The translations under genes and the position numbers were made by a program. Under the pieces are notes generated by a model that had not been told where the DNA came from, ran no database searches, and worked only from the letters and a program-made list of their open reading frames with translations. DNA of 64,000 nucleotides. It comes from Pontibacter mangrovi. Its GTDB lineage: Bacteria; Bacteroidota; Bacteroidia; Cytophagales; Hymenobacteraceae. The DNA lies in NCBI RefSeq assembly GCF_006385705.1, contig NZ_VFRQ01000002.1, positions 248,001 to 312,000 on the forward strand, written 5' to 3'. Positions within the stretch are counted from its first letter, which is position 1. Every line of letters starts with the position of its first letter. Of this stretch, positions 8,958-17,261 are shown one piece after another.

Positions 8958-8975
8958 AGTTTTATACTTTAGCGG

Positions 8976-10127
8976 TTACTTTTGCGTCAGGCTGTTTTCC
9001 GCGAACACCACGGGCTGCCCCTCGTTCACGCTCTGGTAGCCTGCCGTAATCACCAAATCGCCTGCAGCCAGGCCTTTAAGCACTTCCACGTTGCCGCCGT
9101 AGCTCCTGCCTGTCGTTACCTCGCGCCGCGTGGCCGCATACTTGTCTCCCTGTTTTCCGGCCACGTACACATAGGCCGACTTTTCGTCTTTCTGCACCAG
9201 GTTCACCGGCAACATCAGCACGCCATCGTTCTTATAATCCTGGATGCGCACCACCGCCACCATGTTCGGGCGCAGCGTTATTTCCCTGGTGCTTTTAGGC
9301 CGAAGCTCTACCGTAAACGTGCGGCTGGTCGGGTTAATAAAGCTGCTCACCACTTCCACGGTCGTTTCTATTTCCTTGTCCAGGTCCGGGAAGTATACTA
9401 TGGCCTGGTCGCCCTTGCTCACCTTGTTCTGGTATGCCTCCGACACCTCGGCCACTATCTTTCCGTCCTGCAGGTTTACCACCCGGATAATGCCCATGCC
9501 CGGGGCCACGGCCTCTCCGGCATTTGGCACCACCTCGTCCACCACGCCACTGATCGGGGCCTTTACGTTGAACTGGTCGCGCTGCTGCTGTAGGGCCGCC
9601 AGGCTACGCTCCAGCGCCTCTTTGTTGTTCTTGGCCGTGAGGTACTGCATCTCCGTGCCTATCTGCTGGTCCCACAGGTTTTTCTGTTTCTCATAGGCTA
9701 TCTTGGCCAGGTCGAGGCGGGTTTTCAGCTCAGCGATGTTCTGCTCCAGCACCTGCGCATCAATGGTGGCCATGGTCTGTCCTTTCGACACGCGGTCACC
9801 GCGCTCCACGCGCACGCTGGTGAGCACGCCGGGTACTTTGGCGCTCACCATCACGTTCTGCGTAAAGTCCACGCGCCCCTGCACCTCCAGGAAGTGCCGA
9901 AATGTGTCCGGCTCCAGCGCCATCACCGATACCGGCACAGTCTTCTTCTGTGCGGCCACGGTTTTGCCTTCGGCTTTCAGTTCGGCCTCCAGCTCGGCTA
10001 TCTGCTCCTTTAGGTCCGTCTGCTGCTCTTTCAGCTTGGCCAGTTGGGCTTCCTTGTCCTCTTTGCCGTTGCAGGCGGCAAGGCTCAGGGTACAGGCAAA
10101 AAATGCTATGGCTATAATTCGGTTCAT
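8976..10127 (-). CDS. RND efflux periplasmic adaptor (membrane fusion)
   Basis: A 383-residue lipoprotein with a signal peptide and lipobox ending at Cys19 (LSLAACNG). An unusual charged coiled coil at about 25-58 (AQLAKLKEQQTDLKEQIAEL) comes before the normal adaptor architecture: lipoyl-like half (about 95-125), alpha-helical hairpin (about 125-175), second lipoyl half (KAPISGVVDEVVPNAGEAV), beta-barrel and membrane-proximal domain. It bridges the RND pump and the outer-membrane channel. The stop lies 18 bases before the pump start, and the TolC gene ends 32 bases upstream, so the three genes form one transcription unit. Confidence 0.94.
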   Translation of the reverse strand: MNRIIAIAFFACTLSLAACNGKEDKEAQLAKLKEQQTDLKEQIAELEAELKAEGKTVAAQKKTVPVSVMALEPDTFRHFLEVQGRVDFTQNVMVSAKVPGVLTSVRVERGDRVSKGQTMATIDAQVLEQNIAELKTRLDLAKIAYEKQKNLWDQQIGTEMQYLTAKNNKEALERSLAALQQQRDQFNVKAPISGVVDEVVPNAGEAVAPGMGIIRVVNLQDGKIVAEVSEAYQNKVSKGDQAIVYFPDLDKEIETTVEVVSSFINPTSRTFTVELRPKSTREITLRPNMVAVVRIQDYKNDGVLMLPVNLVQKDEKSAYVYVAGKQGDKYAATRREVTTGRSYGGNVEVLKGLAAGDLVITAGYQSVNEGQPVVFAENSLTQK

Positions 10128-10159
10128 GTCTGGTAGGATAGATTGGTTTTTCGATCGTT

Positions 10160-11617
10160 TTATTTTGTGTATAGGGTGCCGGTGGCCTTTGCCAGGTTCA
10201 CCTTGGCAATCAGGGCATCGTACATGGCGCCGTAGTAGTTGGTCTGGGCCTCGCGCAGGTCGGTCTCGGCGTTTACCACCTCCAGGTTAGAGCCCACGCC
10301 CTCCTGGAACTTGATCTTAGCCACACGGGCGATTTCCTGGGCCAGCGCCAGGTTTTCCTGCTGCGCATCCAGCACATCCAGAGCATTGGTCAGCTCCGTG
10401 GAGGCCTGTTTCAGCTCCAGGTCTATACTTTGGCGCAGCGTCTCAAAGCCAAGCTTGGTGTTCTCAACCGCAATCTTAGCCTGCTGCACCTGGTAGTGCT
10501 TGCGCAGGCCGTCGAAGATGGGCACCTGCAGCTGTGCCCCCACATACCCGAAGTCGAACCAGTTGCGGTTGGTGGTGTTGTTAGCTCCGGCCCGCACATC
10601 CATCACATCCGAGAATGATTTGCCTACGCCCATGTAGCCGTAGCGGGCGTTTAAGTATAGCTTAGGCAGGTAGCCGGACCTCCGGTTGCGCAGGTCCAGT
10701 TCGGCCAGGTCGCGTTGCGTTTCCAGCACGGAGTACTCGATGCGGTTGCTGTAGTTAAAGTCCTGCGGGTGCAGCTGGCTCATATCAATGTCTACCTCGG
10801 CCAGCTCGTCGGTAAGCACGATTGGCTGGTTTTGGGGCAGCCCCATCTGGAACTTGAGCAGGTTCTCGCTCAGCTGCATCAGGCGATCTGTTTTCTGGGC
10901 CTCCACTTTCAGGTTGTTGCGCTGCACGCGCAGGCGGTCCACATCCAGTTTCTCGGCCACGCCGTTCTCAAACATCACCTGTGTCTGAAACAGCAAAGTA
11001 TCCAGGCGGATGAGGTTCTGCCGCAGCAGCTCCATGCGCTCCGCGTTCACCAGCACGCCATAATAGGCCTTGCTTACCTGCTCCGCCACGTCTATCTCGC
11101 TTTGGGTGGTGGCTTTGCGCGAAAGTTCGGTGTAAGTTTTAGCCGCTTTCAGGCCGATGAGGTAGGACCCGTCGAAGAGCAGCTGGCTTCCGGTGATGGT
11201 GGCCGTGCCGCTGTAAGGTTGCACAAAGGTAATGGCCTGCAGCCCGCCCTCTGTAGGCTCCGGGCGTGAGTAAGTGGGCTCCAGCGTAATCGGCTGCCCC
11301 GATGCCAGCTGCTCCGGCGTGATCACGAACGGGTCGAGCTGCGCCGGTGAGAAGGCACTGGGGTCAACAAGCGTTTTCTGTTGGATAAAGTTATTTCCAA
11401 CTTCCACCGAACCGTCTACCTGCGGCAGACCAGTGGCGCGGATCTCGCCCACTCTTGCGTCGGCAATGCGTTCCTCGTTGCGGGTGGCCTGCAGGCTGGC
11501 GCGGTTTTGCAGTGCATACGTTATGCTTTCCTGCAGGCTCAGGCGCATGGGTTCCTGCGCAAAGCCTGCGTGAAGTATGGCCAGCAGGGCAATTATCAGG
11601 CTAATCTGTTTCTTCAT
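10160..11617 (-). CDS. TolC family outer-membrane efflux protein
   Basis: A 485-residue outer-membrane channel protein with a signal peptide (MKKQISLIIALLAILHAGFA, cut before QEP). The mature part has two outer-membrane efflux (OEP) repeats with long amphipathic helices, each with the conserved asparagine-rich turn. The end of the second repeat, VNAETDLREAQTNYYGAMYDALIAKVNLAKATG, is a characteristic TolC C-terminal signature. It would trimerise to form the exit duct for the RND pump encoded downstream. It follows the TetR gene after 26 bases. Confidence 0.94.
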   Translation of the reverse strand: MKKQISLIIALLAILHAGFAQEPMRLSLQESITYALQNRASLQATRNEERIADARVGEIRATGLPQVDGSVEVGNNFIQQKTLVDPSAFSPAQLDPFVITPEQLASGQPITLEPTYSRPEPTEGGLQAITFVQPYSGTATITGSQLLFDGSYLIGLKAAKTYTELSRKATTQSEIDVAEQVSKAYYGVLVNAERMELLRQNLIRLDTLLFQTQVMFENGVAEKLDVDRLRVQRNNLKVEAQKTDRLMQLSENLLKFQMGLPQNQPIVLTDELAEVDIDMSQLHPQDFNYSNRIEYSVLETQRDLAELDLRNRRSGYLPKLYLNARYGYMGVGKSFSDVMDVRAGANNTTNRNWFDFGYVGAQLQVPIFDGLRKHYQVQQAKIAVENTKLGFETLRQSIDLELKQASTELTNALDVLDAQQENLALAQEIARVAKIKFQEGVGSNLEVVNAETDLREAQTNYYGAMYDALIAKVNLAKATGTLYTK

Positions 11618-11643
11618 AATTTTATGTGTGGTAGTAGATGGTG

Positions 11644-12291
11644 CTATTCTTCCTCGGTGATGTGCTTATACTTGTTTATCAGTTTGTGGCCTTTTAGCGT
11701 GGCCATGCCCAGCATGTAGTGCTCCAGCACGGCCAGCTGCACCTGCCTTACATTAAACTCGTGGGGCGGGTATACTTCTGCGTTAAAGGGAAGCTCGATC
11801 AGGGCCAGCCGCATGCGGGCGGTCACTTCAACATCCAGGTCGTTGCGGAACAGCCCCTCCCGCATGCCGCGCGCAATATTCGCTTTCACTTTGCCCAGCA
11901 TAAAGCTGTTCTTGTGCTGCTTCCAGAGCGCCCAGCTGTCGGGGTGGTACTTTCTAAGATCGTAGAAAATGGAAGGGTGCATCTCAGAGAACACCTGCTT
12001 AGTTAGGGCCATGATCTGAAACAGCTCCTCCACGGCGTTGCCGGCCTGCGTTAGCTGGCACTCGCACTCGCTCTGCACGTTCTGCAAATAGTTTTGGGTG
12101 GCGTCGTGCACTACCTGGTCCTTGTTGCGGAACCACTTGTACAGCGTTTTCTTGGACATAGCCAGGTGCTGCGCAATGTCATCCATCGATACGCTTTTAA
12201 AGCCACGCTTTCGGAACAGCTCGAACGATGATTTTAAGATCCGCAGCTCCGTTTCTGTTTTCTCCTCCGTTTCCATACATTGGTTGCTCAT
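11644..12291 (-). CDS. TetR family regulator of the efflux operon
   Basis: A 215-residue regulator with an N-terminal TetR helix-turn-helix (about 12-58: ILKSSFELFRKRGFKSVSMDDIAQHLAMSKKTLYKWFRNKDQVV) and a C-terminal ligand domain typical of Bacteroidota efflux repressors. It is the first gene of the TetR-tolC-adaptor-RND-ACP unit and probably represses that unit and itself. A -7 element (12296-12303) ends only 4 bases before the first ATG (12291), so a start at Met6 (12276) is also plausible and would leave a short leader. A palindromic operator overlaps the promoter. Confidence 0.9.
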   Translation of the reverse strand: MSNQCMETEEKTETELRILKSSFELFRKRGFKSVSMDDIAQHLAMSKKTLYKWFRNKDQVVHDATQNYLQNVQSECECQLTQAGNAVEELFQIMALTKQVFSEMHPSIFYDLRKYHPDSWALWKQHKNSFMLGKVKANIARGMREGLFRNDLDVEVTARMRLALIELPFNAEVYPPHEFNVRQVQLAVLEHYMLGMATLKGHKLINKYKHITEEE

Positions 12292-12295
12292 GCCG

Positions 12296-12334
12296 CAAAA
12301 CTATGGAAACATTTTTTGTTTCAAAAGTTTCCAT
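12296..12334 (-). promoter_or_regulatory. Promoter and TetR operator of the efflux operon
   Basis: On the minus strand TTTTG, 18 bases and TAGTTTTG (12303 to 12296) fit the Bacteroidetes promoter. An inverted repeat overlaps it: ATGGAAAC at 12303-12310 and GTTTCCAT at 12327-12334, with an internal extra half-site GTTTC at 12318-12322. Binding there would block RNA polymerase, which fits autorepression by the adjacent TetR. Site function is inference. Confidence 0.65.
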
Positions 12335-12529
12335 GCTAAATATCATCCGCCTATCTTCCTGTTGTATAGGATACTTACAAAAGTATAACCATCCCACCGG
12401 CCAGGTGTTTTCCGGACTAAGAGGCTCTTTTATGCTCCAAATCCATACCTATACCCGACGAAAAGCACTTTGCTGCCGCCAGGCCCTGCCGCTGCCAAAA
12501 AGCAGGAATCCTATAAAAAAAATTTACCC

Positions 12530-13270
12530 TTAAATGCCCAGCACGGTGCGCAGCTTGCTGTAGCCGCTCCGGCTCAGGGGTATGCGCACGCCGCTTTTCA
12601 GCAGGGCCACATGGCTGTCTTTCTCCAGGGGCTCAATGCGGGTGAGTTGGGTGAGGGGAATGATGTAGGAGCGGTGCACGCGCACAAACTGCTTCGGGTC
12701 CAGCACGCGCTCGTAGTAGCTCATGGTTTTCTTCTTCAGGAAGAGCCCTTCTGAAGTATGGATTTTCACGTAATCGTCGTAAGCCTCCAGGTACAAAACA
12801 TCCTTTACCGGAATGATGCGGATGTCGTTGGCGGCCTTTACCACGATGCGCAGCTGCTCCTCGGGCTGCTTGGCGGGCACTTCGTTCAGGTCGGGCTTAC
12901 TTTCCGGGTTGCTTATACTTCGCTTTTCCAGCCACTTTTGCAGGGCCGCATCAAAGCGCTGCTGGCTAAAGGGCTTGAGCAGGTAATCTATGGCGTTGGC
13001 ATCAAAGGCTTTCAGGGCATACTCGTCAAAAGCGGTGGTAAAGATCACGCCCGGCGCCTGCTCCACCAGTTCCAGCATCTCAAAGCCGTTAATCTTGGGC
13101 ATCTGTATGTCCAGGAAAATCAGGTCGGGCTGGTGGTGCTGTATGGCTTTTATACCTTCAAACCCGTCGCCGCACTCCTGCACCACCTCTATCTCGGGGT
13201 ACTTCTGCAGGTACTCCACCACAATGCTGCGGGCCAGCGGCTCATCGTCTATAACTAAACACTTCATCAT
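12530..13270 (-). CDS. LytTR-type response regulator
   Basis: A 246-residue regulator. The receiver domain (1-120) has the acidic pocket IDDEP at 7-11, the phospho-acceptor Asp54 in FLDIQMPK and the conserved Lys in LLKPF near 104. A LytTR DNA-binding domain (about 145-245) follows, with the pattern DVLYLEAYDDYVKIHTSEG..FVRVHRSYIIPLTQL. Such regulators in Bacteroidota pair with LytS/YehU-type kinases, and the kinase gene directly upstream overlaps it by 29 bases, which suggests translational coupling. The start could also be the second Met, 3 bases later. Targets are unknown; the neighbouring LiaF-like gene is a candidate. Confidence 0.93.
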   Translation of the reverse strand: MMKCLVIDDEPLARSIVVEYLQKYPEIEVVQECGDGFEGIKAIQHHQPDLIFLDIQMPKINGFEMLELVEQAPGVIFTTAFDEYALKAFDANAIDYLLKPFSQQRFDAALQKWLEKRSISNPESKPDLNEVPAKQPEEQLRIVVKAANDIRIIPVKDVLYLEAYDDYVKIHTSEGLFLKKKTMSYYERVLDPKQFVRVHRSYIIPLTQLTRIEPLEKDSHVALLKSGVRIPLSRSGYSKLRTVLGI

Positions 13271-14291
13271 TTTTCTGCGGGATTTTGATGCTGGTGATAA
13301 ACTGGTTCTCCTCCTGACGCGTCTGCAGCAGGTCTTGCCGGGCGTAGAGCAGGTACAGGCGGCGCTGCACGGAGCTCAGCCCGAAGCCGGTGCCGCGCTG
13401 CGGGCGTGCCGTGGCGGGGTCGTAGGGGTTTTGCACCTGCAGCAGCAGGTGGTGGTCCTGGGCAGTGGCTTTTATACTTATCACGGTGTCGCCCACCGTG
13501 TCGTAAAGCCCAAACTTGATGGCGTTCTCTACCACGGGCTGCAGCAGCAGGGCCGGCAGACGCATGTTCATTGTTTCATTTTGTACTTCAACGGCAGTTT
13601 GCAGGCGGTGCCCGAATCGTACTTTCTCTATCTCCAGGTACAGTTCCAGCTGCTGCAGCTCATCGGCCAGGCTCACCTGCTGCTGGTCGTCCTTGCGCAG
13701 GGTGCCGCGCAAAAAGTCTGAGAGCTGCTGTATCATGGTGCGCGCCTGCTCCGGCCGGGCCACCACCAGCGCCGAGATGGAGTTGAGGCTGTTGAACAGG
13801 AAGTGCGGCTGTAGCTGCTGGCGCAAGGTATGGAGCTCTGCCTCGCGGGCCAGTTTCTCGGCGGCAGCCTTGCGCTGCTCGTCCTGCTGGCGCTCCAAGG
13901 TATAAAACCAGAACCAGCTCAGGAGCAGGAGCAGCAGCACCATCAGCCAGGTAAACACAAAGCGCACGGCCAGCGTGGCCTCCACAAAACCCAGGTATAC
14001 TTCATCGCCGGCAAAGAGCCTGGTGGCGGCCCAGTAGAACAGCATGATGCAAATAACACCCAGTCCCATGCTCCACCCCAACAGGTAAGCCGCCTCCCGT
14101 ATACTTGGCTGGTAGTAGCGCAGCCCGGTTCCCATGGCGTAGCCGCCCACGGTCAGCAGCAGGTTGGTCAGCAGGGCATCGGTAGCGGCCACCTGCACGC
14201 TAAACCCCACCGACCACAGCAGCACCGCCTGCACCGCCGCCCACAGCAGCGCCCACCCAAGGTAAGCAAGTATAACCCGACTCTGAGGCAT
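13242..14291 (-). CDS. LytS/YehU-like sensor histidine kinase
   Basis: A 349-residue kinase. The N-terminal 145 residues form four transmembrane helices without a recognisable extracellular sensor domain, followed by a short coiled coil (LERQQDEQRKAAAEKLAREAEL). The His_kinase domain has the phospho-acceptor His163 in LQPHFLFNSLNSISALV, and the ATP-binding part shows the N box LQPVVENAIKFG and G-rich GTGFGLSSVQRRL. It is the typical partner of the LytTR regulator with which it overlaps. The signal is unknown; kinases of this form often monitor the membrane itself. Confidence 0.93.
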   Translation of the reverse strand: MPQSRVILAYLGWALLWAAVQAVLLWSVGFSVQVAATDALLTNLLLTVGGYAMGTGLRYYQPSIREAAYLLGWSMGLGVICIMLFYWAATRLFAGDEVYLGFVEATLAVRFVFTWLMVLLLLLLSWFWFYTLERQQDEQRKAAAEKLAREAELHTLRQQLQPHFLFNSLNSISALVVARPEQARTMIQQLSDFLRGTLRKDDQQQVSLADELQQLELYLEIEKVRFGHRLQTAVEVQNETMNMRLPALLLQPVVENAIKFGLYDTVGDTVISIKATAQDHHLLLQVQNPYDPATARPQRGTGFGLSSVQRRLYLLYARQDLLQTRQEENQFITSIKIPQKNDEVFSYRR

Positions 14292-14295
14292 GGCA

Positions 14296-14410
14296 ATGAA
14301 TTGTTGGTTGGTGATTGTTGATTGTTTTATTCGGCTTTTGTACTTCGGTTATAGTATGAGCAGCCACTGTTTGTCAAGTACAACATACAGCAATTAACAA
14401 TCAACAATTA
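14296..14410. repeat. Long inverted repeat filling an intergenic gap
   Basis: Exact 13-bp arms (ATTGTTGATTGTT at 14314-14326 and its complement at 14396-14408) lie at the two ends of the kinase/LiaF gap, with weaker matches outside them. There is no T-run, so it is not a classical terminator. A similar AATTGTT-type inverted repeat fills the gap at 17079-17261. Confidence 0.6.
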
Positions 14411-14415
14411 TCTAT

Positions 14416-15219
14416 TTAGTAGCTCTTGATGTTGAGGCCTCCGAAAAGGGTGGTGCCTTTCAGGATGAGCACTTTGTTGGGGTCGTAGCCGTCGGGCAGC
14501 ACCGGGCGCTTGTCTTCCACGCCGCCAAGTATGGCCACCATCTCTGATTTTACCTGCCAGTGCGGCGGGATGATCAGCGTGGTTCCGCCAAAGATCTGCG
14601 TGGCCTCCAGCACAACCGGGTGCTGAATATCGGCCTGGGTAAGGTTCAGCTCTGTGCCGCCAAACACGCTCACTACCTCGCCGCCCTGAAAGTTCTTGGA
14701 GATGATATGCTTTTTGATGCCTCCAAGTATGGCAGTGGCGTCCACAATGTCTTCGGCAGAGTAAACAGGCTCCTCCTCCGCGCCGGGCGCACTGTCGTTG
14801 TAAGTATAGTCACCGGCTGGCTCAGCTGGTCTGGGCGAATTTGGGTTAACCCGCCTGTCGTACCGGTGGCGCGGCTTCAGCATCACCCACAAACCTATAC
14901 CTATTAGCAGGATAGGCCAGAAGTAGATGCGCAGGTTAAATCCCGCTACTAGATCGTTTACGAGAAACACGGTGCCTATCAGCACCATCACCAGCCAACC
15001 CGACTTCCGGAAGTTATGCCTAAAGCCAATGAACAGGCCCAGCACAATCAGCAGCATCTGCCAGGAGAATACCCAACCGGGCAAGAAGAAAATGTTCAGC
15101 TTGGAGGCTAGTATCACCACGCCCACTGTTATCAGCAGCAGGCCAGCCATTACTTTGCCGCCCGTGCCCCCCCGGCGCTCCGGCCAGTTGTTTCCGAAGT
15201 TTTGATTTCTGTTTTCCAT
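14416..15219 (-). CDS. LiaF-like transmembrane protein
   Basis: A 267-residue membrane protein starting at the ATG at 15219 (MENRNQNFGNNWPERRGG), preceded by an AAAGGAC-type ribosome site; a longer frame up to 15372 runs into repeat DNA and is rejected. Residues about 20-115 form four transmembrane helices (LiaI/DUF5668-like). The C-terminal part (about 165-267) is the LiaF/cell-wall-stress beta-helix-like domain with the repeated pattern IxGGxxK / VFGGTELNL / IFGGTTLIIPP / LFGGLNIKSY. In Firmicutes such proteins restrain envelope-stress kinases. Its place beside a LytS/LytTR pair suggests it belongs to the same envelope-sensing module. Confidence 0.85.
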   Translation of the reverse strand: MENRNQNFGNNWPERRGGTGGKVMAGLLLITVGVVILASKLNIFFLPGWVFSWQMLLIVLGLFIGFRHNFRKSGWLVMVLIGTVFLVNDLVAGFNLRIYFWPILLIGIGLWVMLKPRHRYDRRVNPNSPRPAEPAGDYTYNDSAPGAEEEPVYSAEDIVDATAILGGIKKHIISKNFQGGEVVSVFGGTELNLTQADIQHPVVLEATQIFGGTTLIIPPHWQVKSEMVAILGGVEDKRPVLPDGYDPNKVLILKGTTLFGGLNIKSY

Positions 15220-15409
15220 AGTCCTTTTCTTTAAGTTTATGCTGTAAAGATACTGCCTCTGTGCCCACGCGTCCAGGGCTAATAGGCGGGGGCGGGTCAT
15301 TAGTCGGTAAGCTGCAGGTTTGCGGCGGTAAACTACAAAGTATATAGTGGTTCCGCAATTTACCGATGGCATTGAGAGATTACGTTTCTAGCGTTTTATA
15401 TTTTGCTAT

Positions 15410-15910
15410 TACTGGCGCTCCGAAGGCTTTCGGGGTGCCTTTATACTTTAGCTACGGCTTTCTGCAACTTGATACAGCTATACTCTTGCTGTTTCGGACA
15501 CCCCTGTCCGGAACCTTCCTGCTGAGAACCCCTGTCTGTGTATTTATAACTTCTATAGCCATTGCTTCCTGCAACTGGAGGCAAGCTATCCTTTCTAGTC
15601 GCTGCTGATGCGCAGTCTTACAAATCTAAAGTTGCATCTCCTACTTGGCTCCCTCCAAGGCCGGGAGGCCTCGCCTTCGGGCATCGCGCTGTGTTCCCTC
15701 CTGCCGGGGGTAGGGGCCCTCTTTTCCGCTGCGCTACGGCTGCCGCTAAGGCGGCACCGGATCTCACAAGGCGCTCAACCCAAAGGCTGGGATCAGTTTT
15801 TGATAGCCGCGGCTGACGGAGCTTGAACAGAGTTCCCCACCTTAGACAAGGAGGGGCAGGGGTGGTTGGACCCGGCGCTGCAGCCACGAAGACCAGGATG
15901 TCCGCAGCAG
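15410..15910 (+). repeat. Dispersed long repeat, copy A
   Basis: A non-coding stretch that matches, by eye, 44650-45062 (reverse orientation) and 62300-62850 (same orientation). Shared blocks in order: the motif GCCTTTATACTTT; CAAGCTATCC with a cytosine-poor tail and CTCAGTCTTA-like text; GGCTCCCTC and AAGGCCGGGAGGCC; GGCTGGGATCAGTTTTTGAT followed by AGCC and GGCTGACGGAG; and a terminal block CCTTAGACAAGGAGGGG leading to GGGGTGGTTGGACCCGG. It contains no convincing gene. Limits are approximate. It sits between the LiaF-like gene and pheS. Confidence 0.75.
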
Positions 15911-16038
15911 AGAAAGTTCTGGACCCAGAAGTCCAGAACAGCAGGTTCTGATTCCGCGCCTCAGCTCCCCCCTCCAAACTCCTCTGTTTGCATACTAACT
16001 CAGCATTACCTAAATAGAGGGAAAACACGTCAAATTGT

Positions 16039-16046
16039 TATCTTTG
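16039..16046 (+). promoter_or_regulatory. -7 element directly before pheS
   Basis: TATCTTTG fits TAnnTTTG. It ends 6 bases before the ATG at 16053, so transcription would begin at or next to the start codon, giving a leaderless or nearly leaderless message. No good -33 TTTG is visible, which lowers confidence. Confidence 0.4.
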
Positions 16047-16052
16047 CATATT

Positions 16053-17078
16053 ATGGTGGAGAACATACAACAAGTAGCACAAGAGATAGAAGCGGCACCG
16101 CTTAGCAACGCCGCCGAACTGGAGCAATTCCGCATAGCCTATATTGGCCGCAAGGGCCGCATTGCCGACCTGTTTAACAACCTGAAAACGGTAGCGCCGG
16201 AGCAGCGCCGGGAGGTGGGCCAGCAGCTGAACAACCTGAAGAACCGTGCCCAGGAGCGTTTCGACCAGGCACAGGAGCAACTGGCCAGCGCCGCTGATAC
16301 TGCCGGCGACACAGGCTTCGACTTTACACTGCCAACCGTACCGAACACGCTGGGCACACGCCACCCGCTCTCGCTGGTGCGCCAGGAGATCGTGCGCATT
16401 TTTGAGCGCATCGGCTTTAACGTGGCCGAGGGGCCGGAGATGGAGGACGACTGGCACAACTTCTCTGCCCTGAACTTCCCCGAGAACCACCCGGCCCGCG
16501 AGATGCAGGATACCTTCTTCCTGAGTGAAGACAAGGAGAAACTGCTCCGTACCCATACCTCTACCGTGCAGGTGCGCCTGATGGAGAACAACCAGCCGCC
16601 GCTGCGCAGCATTATGCCGGGCCGCGTGTACCGCAACGAGGCTATTTCAGCGCGAGCGCATATGGTTTTCCACCAGGTAGAGGGATTATACGTAAACAAG
16701 GGCGTGAGCTTTAAGGACCTGAAGGAGACCCTGTACTACTTCGCTAAAGAGATGTTCGGGCAGAACACGCAGATCCGTTTCCGGCCATCGTTTTTCCCGT
16801 TCACGGAGCCAAGCGCCGAGATCGATATTACCTGCTTCATCTGCAAAGGCGAGGGTTGTAACATCTGCAAAGGCAGCGGCTGGGTAGAGATCGGAGGTTC
16901 TGGTATGGTAGACCCTGCCGTACTGCAAAGCTCAGGCATCGACCCGGAAGTATACTCCGGCTTTGCCTTCGGCATGGGCATTGAGCGCATTACCATGCTC
17001 AAGTACCAGATAAAGGATTTGCGCCTCTTCACCGAAAATGACGTGCGTTTCCTGCGCCAGTTTGAGGGGGTTATTTAA
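16053..17078 (+). CDS. pheS: Phenylalanine-tRNA ligase alpha subunit
   Basis: A 341-residue catalytic subunit of PheRS, which charges tRNA-Phe with phenylalanine as an alpha2-beta2 enzyme in the cytoplasm. The N-terminal coiled coil (about 1-85) binds tRNA. The class II core has the motif 2 region (RNEAISARAHMVFHQVEGLYV), a Cys-containing insert (CFICKGEGCNICKGSGW) and motif 3 in FGMGIERITMLKY, and ends DLRLFTENDVRFLRQF. The start at 16053 gives the normal length; the in-frame ATG at 16035 falls inside the putative promoter. pheT is not adjacent. Confidence 0.97.
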   Translation: MVENIQQVAQEIEAAPLSNAAELEQFRIAYIGRKGRIADLFNNLKTVAPEQRREVGQQLNNLKNRAQERFDQAQEQLASAADTAGDTGFDFTLPTVPNTLGTRHPLSLVRQEIVRIFERIGFNVAEGPEMEDDWHNFSALNFPENHPAREMQDTFFLSEDKEKLLRTHTSTVQVRLMENNQPPLRSIMPGRVYRNEAISARAHMVFHQVEGLYVNKGVSFKDLKETLYYFAKEMFGQNTQIRFRPSFFPFTEPSAEIDITCFICKGEGCNICKGSGWVEIGGSGMVDPAVLQSSGIDPEVYSGFAFGMGIERITMLKYQIKDLRLFTENDVRFLRQFEGVI

Positions 17079-17261
17079 TTGTTGGTTGTTAAATTGTTAG
17101 TTGTTGTGCTTCGCTGGTAGTAAGGCCTTCCAGAACTTTTCACCTGTTGCCGTTCTGGGATAAACATCGTTTAAGCGAGTATGATCCTGCTAAAAGTATA
17201 AAGCTTTTGCTCAGCTGCAGAAACAACAATTTAACCATCCAACCATTTAACAATTAAACAG
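17079..17261. repeat. Inverted repeat filling the pheS/hbd gap
   Basis: TTAAATTGTT at 17089-17098 is exactly complemented at 17225-17234, and neighbouring AATTGTTGGTTG-type text is matched by CCATCCAACCATTTAACAATT up to 17255. One AAGTATA copy lies at about 17195. No T-run follows. It resembles the gap at 14296-14410 in base pattern and position between two genes. Confidence 0.55.

Noticed and set aside
7710-8972. 420-codon open frame on the plus strand, antisense to the RND pump
   Set aside because: It is a shadow of the strongly conserved minus-strand RND gene; its His- and Arg-rich sequence matches no family.
14416-15372. Longer start (15372) for the LiaF-like protein
   Set aside because: The extra 51 residues are not membrane-like, and the ATG at 15219 has a ribosome site and gives a normal N-terminus.
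15916-15939. Hairpin GTTCTGGAC / GTCCAGAAC upstream of pheS as an attenuator
   Set aside because: No T-run, no leader peptide rich in Phe and a promoter candidate downstream of it; more likely part of the repeat A region.
16035-16052. Upstream ATG of pheS at 16035
   Set aside because: It lies before the likely -7 element and is not needed for the family's normal length.
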